25,816 nucleotides of DNA from Gonium pectorale (lineage: Eukaryota; Chlorophyta; Chlorophyceae; Chlamydomonadales; Volvocaceae), in assembly GCA_001584585.1 (NCBI GenBank), contig LSYV01000036.1, positions 1 to 25,816 on the forward strand, in the 5' to 3' direction. The notes under the pieces are model-generated. The model was given only the letters and a program-made list of their open reading frames with translations. It was not told the origin of the DNA and ran no database searches. A program made the position numbers and the translations under genes. This document shows, piece by piece, positions 21,801 through 25,816 of this stretch. The first letter of the stretch is position 1; each line of letters opens with the position of its first letter.

Positions 21801-24800
21801 GCTGCGCGGCCACCGCGGCAGCGTGCTGTGCCTGCTGGGCCTGGGCGGCAGCCTGCTGCTCAGCGGGGCGCGGGACAACACCATACGGTGCGCGGCCCTG
21901 GGCGGGGCCCTTGGCACTTCACGCAGCGTGCGCGAGACCCGGGGCCTTCCACCAGGACCCCTCACTCCCCTCACTCCCCTGCCTGCCGGCCGGCCTGCCT
22001 GCCTTGTTTTCTCATACTCCACTGCATGCCTGATGGGAGAATGTCGATGGATGCCAGCCCGTCCACATCAAACCGGTGTCCTCCTCAACTTCCCTGACTG
22101 CCCCTGACTGCCCCCGACTCTGCCCCCGGCCCGCGCTCCTTCCCTTCCCCCTCCCTCCTCTCACCCCACCCCCCTCGGCCGCCGCGCAGCGTGTGGGACC
22201 TGGAGATGGACATGATGTGCCGCCGCACCCTGGCCGGCCACAAGGACGACGTCACCAGCCTGGCCGCCATCACGCTGCACAAGCGGCTGCCGCACGCTGG
22301 GGCAGCGACCCACGGGTCGCCCGCCTTCGGCGCGGGCCAGGGTCAAGGTCACGTGCTCGGCTCCACCTCGCCGCTGCCCCCCAGCGGGCTGCTGACGCCC
22401 AACGGCCGCAGCGTGGCGCTGGCGTCCACCGTGATCGCGTCCTCCTCCGCAGACGGGACCGTGCGGCTATGGTGAGGAACCCTTTCGCCGCTCAGCCTCC
22501 TATGGATCGGGACGACGTGCGCCTCCGGCTTCTCTACTGAGAATGCCTTCCACTTCTCCGACTCTCAACCATGTGTGCTCACTACCCATCCACCCACCCA
22601 CCCCCCAAGCTCTGTGTCTCAGGTTCCTTGCTGCTTGCCTGCCCCACGCACTGTGTTCCAGGTTGCTTGCCACCCCCACGCCCTGCCCCGGCGCAGGTCC
22701 ACCGCCTGGACTTGCCTGTGCATCCTGTCGCTGCCCGCCTCCACCGGCCCCTCCGTTCCGGCCTCGCTGTGCGCCTGCCTGTCGCCCGAAATGGCCATTG
22801 CGGGCTACACAGACGGCGAGCTGAGGCTGTGGCACATCGAGGACGTGCACGGCGCCGTGCTACAGAGGTGTTACAGCGACGCCGCCGCCGCGGCGGAGGC
22901 GCTCCAGGCCGCCTGCAGCTGCGTCGTGCACAGCGGCGGCGGCGCAGCGGCGGCGCAGGGCGCGCTGGCGTACGTGCAGCAGCACGGCGCCGCCGGCGCC
23001 GCCGCGGCGGCGGCGATGCTGGCGGATCCGGTCCGCCGTGCGCCGCCGAGCGGGATCCAGTCCGCGCTGGCGCTGCTGTCGACGGATCCGTTTGGCGGCG
23101 CGGGCCCGGGGCCGGCGGCGGCGGCGTCAGCGGGGCAGCTGCCGACGGCGGCGGAGCCGACCAGCGCGCCGCTGCCGCCGCCGGCGGCCGCGCCCATGCT
23201 GACGTCACCCTCCCTGGCGCACTTGGTTGGCAGCGGCCGCGGCAGGTCGGACAGCAGGGCCTCCAACGGCTCTGCGGGCTCCGGCCTGAGCCGCCACGTC
23301 AGCGAGGGCGGCGCTGGCGCCGCTGCCGGCGCGGCCGCTGCCGCCGTGGAGCTGGCGCCGCCGCCGGCGCGGGACTGCGACACGCCTACGGTCAGCGGCG
23401 GCGAAGCCGCTGCTGCCGCCGACGGCACGTTCGGACCGGCGATGGCGCCGACTGGGTCGACGACTGGCGGCGGCTCGTTGGCGTTGCTGCCCGCCTCGGG
23501 GAGCAGCGTGTTGAGTATGGGAGGGGCGCTGCCCTCCGCGGGCCCCTCCACGGCGTCGGCCGCCGTGGTCCCCATCCACGTCCACGGCCGCCGCAGCCCC
23601 CTCTCCGCAGCTAGCGTTGCGAACCTGGCGGCGCTGGCGGCAGCGGGGGGCAACGGCTGCAGCGGTGGCGGCGCGCCGCCGGCGGTAATGCTGGCGGCGG
23701 CGGCGGGGGGGCCGCTGCCGGTGCCGCCGATAACGCTGCCGCTGCCGCTGGTGTCTGGGCATTTCTGCAGCACCAGCGACCAGCAGCTGGAGGCGGCGCT
23801 GCGGGAGTTTGTGCGCATCAAGACGGTGAGTGGGTGAATGGGGGGTGGGCCGGTGGGTGGTGGGTGTGTAGGTGGGTAGATGGGTAGATGGGTGTACGGG
23901 TGGCTGCCCCCCCCCCCGCAGCGGCCTTCGGGAGACCACCGCTGGCTCCCAGCCCCAGTCCGAGCTCGCATGGCAATGTTTCTCGTTAACTCCGACGCCC
24001 CTCCCCCACCATCCCCTCATGACGGGTCTACGCTCCTCTGCTCGACGGTCAGCCGTCAGCTCTTGCCCACGGACTGAGAAACCTCCACCCCCCTCCCCCA
24101 AAACGCCCCGCCTCCGCCTCAAGCCTTCCCGTAAACAACCCTGTCCCGCCGCCACCCCCCCCCCCCACGCCAGGTGAGCTCCAGCCCCAAGCTGCGCGAC
24201 GACTGCCACAAGGGCGCAAAGTTCCTGGCCAAGATGCTCGAGGGGCTGGGCGCGGACGTCAAGGTGGTGCAGGTGTACGAGGACAAGAACCCCGTGGTCA
24301 TCGGCCGCCTGGGCCGCAACCCCGACCGCCCCACCGTCACCTTCTACGGTGAGGGCGAGCCCACCACAGCACCGGACAACACCACACAACACCGCACAGC
24401 ACAGCACAGCACAGCACCACACAGCACCACATGCTGTGTATGCCTGTGTGCGCACGTGCCAGCCCGCCAGGGGCCCACACCCGCGTCAGATGGCCGCAAG
24501 GCGTGGCGGCGTGTTGACGCCCACGCCCCCGCGTACCGCGGCCGGCGGCGTGTTGACGCATGCGCGCGTTCCGTACGTGGCCGGCGATTGCGATGTGTTG
24601 GCGCGTTGGTGTGTTGGCGCGCCGCTGGCGCTTGGCGTGCTTGCATTGCCGTGTGTACCTTCAGATGGCGCAGTGGCCGGGCGGGCCCTTGGGCGGGGCG
24701 GCCGGGGCTGCCCCCCTCCCCCCTCCCAAGTGCCTAGGCACATCGTGTGTGATGAGACACCAGGCGGCCTTGCTTGTTTGCGGTGCTGGGCGGCAGTACG

Positions 24801-25816
24801 ATGCTGTGTGGTACGGCTGTCCTACAGTACAGCGCGGGTTGAGTAGCAAGTCGGCTGCAACACGGCTTACGGTGCGCCCCCTTCCCCCCTCCCCCCTCCC
24901 CCCTATCGTAGGCCACTATGACGTGCAGCCCGCCGCCGAGCCCGACTGGGCCACCAACCCCTTCGAGCTCAACTCGGTCAACGAGTACCTGTACGGCAGG
25001 GGCGTGTCGGACAACAAGGTACGGCAGCCCGCTCGGCCCGCCAGCTCGGCGCTCAGCTTGCCCGCCCGGACTGAGTGGCCCTCACACCCTCCCGGACGGG
25101 CGAATGCGACTGGCGTCCAGCCCACTCCTTTCAAACCCTGTTTCTTTCAACCCCACCCTCACCCTCACCCTCAACCCCATCACCCTCGGCCGCCGAACAC
25201 CGGGAGTCCTGAACACTGGGAGCCTTGGCCCCTCCTTTCCACCCTCAGCGCTCAGCCTGTTCACCGGCCGGGAGATGTATGCGCCCTCCACTGAGAATGC
25301 CTTCCGACTCTCTACCCAACCGCCCGCCGCCTCAGGGCCCCATCCTGGCTTTCATCTACGCGGTGCGCGAGCTCATGAACGCCTGCGGCGACTGGCCGGC
25401 GGGCGGCTGCGGCGCGGGCCGGGCGGGCGGCCTGCCCGTCAACGTGGCCTTTGTGTTCGAGGGCGAGGAGGAGAACGGCAGCCGCGGCTTCGCGCAGGCG
25501 GTCACGCAGAACCTCAGGTCGGGCGGTCGGGTGGTTGGGGCGGGGAGGGGGCGCAGGGCGGGGGCACGGGGTGAGAGTTGCGGTGGTACTTCCCTGCCGA
25601 CGGCGAGTGGGTGTCGTCGGGCGGCCGATGCCGGGACTGGGCTTGGCGGGCGGGCGGAGCCGCGTCGCACTGTTCGGGCGAGCCAAAAATGGTCGTGGGT
25701 TGACTCGCCTTGTGCCACGTTGTGTGGCCCACGCCTGCCCGCCCCGCCTCCCCCCAACGCCCCCACCCCGGCCCCTTCCATGCGCGACGGCCACCGTTTA
25801 GCCTGCCCACGGACTG
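15193..25816 (+). CDS. Fused glutathione-degradosome protein: Dug3-like glutamine amidotransferase + WD40 + Dug2-like M20 peptidase (3' end outside window)
   Basis: Seventeen exons in the window: 15193-15228, 15309-15356, 15454-15505, 15730-15838, 16210-16302, 16677-16752, 17069-17224, 18083-18518, 18756-19205, 20111-20250, 20448-21471, 21749-21887, 22190-22471, 22697-23825, 24174-24348, 24912-25018, 25336-25517. All junction phases match, giving 1,544 complete codons without a stop. A further donor at 25518 leads out of the window, so the C terminus is missing. The start is fixed by the family: the catalytic Cys must be residue 2 (MCRLMAYVG). In yeast Dug2 and Dug3 are separate proteins whose complex hydrolyses the gamma-glutamyl bond of glutathione in the cytosol; Dug1 then cleaves Cys-Gly. 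A single-chain version would lock the partners 1:1. The Dug3/Dug2 junction lies in intron 9 (905 bp, phase 1); no TGTAA polyadenylation signal was seen there. The alternative is two adjacent genes, with the first ending at the TGA at 19411. Confidence 0.85.
17832..18061 (+). repeat. Duplicated 58-nt block in intron 7 of the fusion gene
   Basis: Blocks 17832-17889 and 18004-18061 both begin GCCGGACGGGA and end TTCCCCTTTCCCT. They differ at about 10 of 58 positions by eye. The second copy supplies the pyrimidine tract just before the exon 8 acceptor at 18082. Between them, CAAACCTCCCCACGC-like sequence is itself repeated (near 17968-17993). Confidence 0.8.
19839..20123 (+). repeat. Three copies of the exon 10 acceptor junction
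   Basis: AGGCGACGCGCCGCT occurs at 19839-19853, 19977-19991 and 20109-20123. The third is the functional-looking exon 10 start (CAG then GCGACGCGCCG). The spacings are 138 and 132 bp, both multiples of three, and translation in the exon 10 frame gives GDAPL each time. Entering at copy 1 or 2 would read on to TGA at 20071-20073, before copy 3. Confidence 0.85.
21451..21578 (+). repeat. Two copies of the exon 11 donor junction
   Basis: The 23-nt segment at 21451-21473 spanning the exon 11 donor (GGCGGAG|GTAAG) recurs at 21556-21578 with two mismatches, followed by CAGTGAG. A shorter match (GGCGCTGTG) precedes each copy. The offset is 105 bp (35 codons) and the exon 11 frame stays open to a TGA at 21582-21584, so the second donor could be used in the same phase, adding 35 residues before exon 12. 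Confidence 0.8.
22487..22570 (+). repeat. Intron 13 segment homologous to part of intron 16
   Basis: Sequence from about CGCTCAGCCTCC (22489) through CTACTGAGAATGCCTTCC to GACTCTC resembles 25247-25314 in intron 16 (CGCTCAGCCTGTT ... CCACTGAGAATGCCTTCC ... GACTCTC), over roughly 70-80 bp with small gaps. Confidence 0.65.
23826..23912 (+). repeat. GGGT-rich tract at the 5' end of intron 14
   Basis: Immediately after the GTGAGTGGG donor the intron is a run of GGTGGG/GGGTAGAT units (GGTAGATGG repeated) ending in a C-run. The density of G-triplets on the transcribed sense strand would allow G-quadruplex formation in the pre-mRNA. Similar but shorter G-rich intron starts occur at 20251 and 25518. 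Confidence 0.7.
24366..24430 (+). repeat. ACAGC/ACCAC microsatellite in intron 15
   Basis: Pentamer-like units CACAG and CACCA are repeated over about 65 bp, entirely within intron 15 shortly after its donor. It is simple-sequence DNA with no coding effect expected. Confidence 0.8.
25055..25140 (+). repeat. Member of a dispersed intronic repeat family (intron 16)
   Basis: It contains AGCTTGCCCGCCCGGACTGA and CGGACGGGCGAATGCGACTG followed by GCGTCCAGCCC and TTTCAAACCCTG. Related sequence appears at 24058-24080 (TTGCCCACGGACTGAG), 20339-20355, 25797-25816, 21687-21735 (GCGAATGTCGCTGGCGCC), 17832-17889 and 18004-18061, and on the minus strand in PPP4R4 intron 5 (12717-12675: AATGCTGCTGGCGTCCAGCC then TTAAACCCTG). 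Confidence 0.6.

Larger units (their letters stand above)
20111..22853 (+). other. WD40 beta-propeller segment (seven blades) of the fusion protein
   Basis: Blades with GH and W-D like ends can be read in order: GHSGPVIVTAACSHTSRLYT to CSVRVWSL; PVTAMRLRAHGRLLLAASG to KIRVWDA; LSLLYVGCQDTTVKVFTL; GPVNCLALCGRYLCSGGGD to VRVWDA; GHRGSVLCLLGLGGSLLLSG to TIRVWDL; GHKDDVTSLAAI to DGTVRLW; and MAIAGYTDGELRLWHIED. Blade 1 crosses intron 10, blade 4 crosses intron 11 and blade 5 crosses intron 12. A low-complexity insert of about 110 residues separates blades 2 and 3, and another of about 95 residues, starting with a run of about 20 Ala, separates blades 3 and 4. WD40 repeats ahead of an M20 domain are the hallmark of Dug2; the propeller is thought to serve partner contact. 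Confidence 0.88.
23770..25517 (+). other. M20-family metallopeptidase domain (Dug2-like), incomplete at the window edge
   Basis: The domain begins at SDQQLEAALREFVRIKTVSS (about residue 1374) after an Ala/Gly-rich linker of about 300 residues in exon 14. Motifs seen: TVTFYGHYDVQP (His1450 metal ligand, Asp1452 catalytic helper), NEYLYGRGVSDNKGP (Asp1482 metal ligand) and FVFEGEEENGS (Glu1529 catalytic base, Glu1530 metal ligand by family alignment). These are intact, so the first half of the catalytic domain looks active. The dimerisation/lid domain and last His ligand would lie downstream of 25816. Confidence 0.9.

Noticed and set aside
22871..23971. 366-codon minus-strand frame opposite exon 14
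   Set aside because: Antisense of an Ala/Gly-rich linker; no recognisable domain and it crosses intron 14 sequence.

Overview
The window looks like nuclear DNA of a volvocine-type green alga (Chlamydomonas/Volvox relatives). It is GC-rich, its genes are cut into many short exons by introns of about 70 to 1,050 bp with GT..AG ends, and its proteins carry long Ala/Gly/Pro/Ser-rich inserts. No bacterial gene organisation is visible. This placement is inferred from sequence style; no rRNA or other marker gene is present. Exon models were built by hand from protein-family matches plus splice phase, and every junction quoted is phase-consistent unless stated otherwise.

Layout. Positions 1-2.7 kb hold a GGATTCG-rich tandem array and otherwise sequence with no gene I can support. 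One unrecognised minus-strand reading frame lies at 2.7-3.3 kb. A broken minus-strand coding relic lies at 4.4-4.9 kb. A minus-strand gene at 5.0-6.6 kb encodes an RNase M5-like Toprim protein, a 5S rRNA maturase family. From 8.1 to 14.9 kb, also on the minus strand, is an 11-exon gene for a HEAT-repeat regulatory subunit of protein phosphatase 4 (PPP4R4 type). Its model closes at 966 aa, and the 499-N assembly gap falls inside its sixth intron.

From 15.19 kb to beyond the right edge, on the plus strand, runs one very large gene of at least 17 exons. It encodes, in order, a class II glutamine amidotransferase like yeast Dug3, a seven-bladed WD40 propeller, and an M20 metallopeptidase like yeast Dug2. 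In fungi Dug2 and Dug3 are separate proteins that form the cytosolic gamma-glutamyl-transferase-independent glutathione-degrading complex. Here both appear to be covalently joined in one polypeptide, which is the main result of the window. The gene is divergent from PPP4R4 across a 320-bp intergenic segment with a TATA-like AT tract.

A second theme is structural. Several introns carry near-copies of their own splice junctions: the exon 10 acceptor of the fusion gene occurs three times at in-frame spacing, its exon 11 donor occurs twice at in-frame spacing, and two PPP4R4 donors have copies inside the following intron. A short diverged repeat family also recurs in introns of both large genes.
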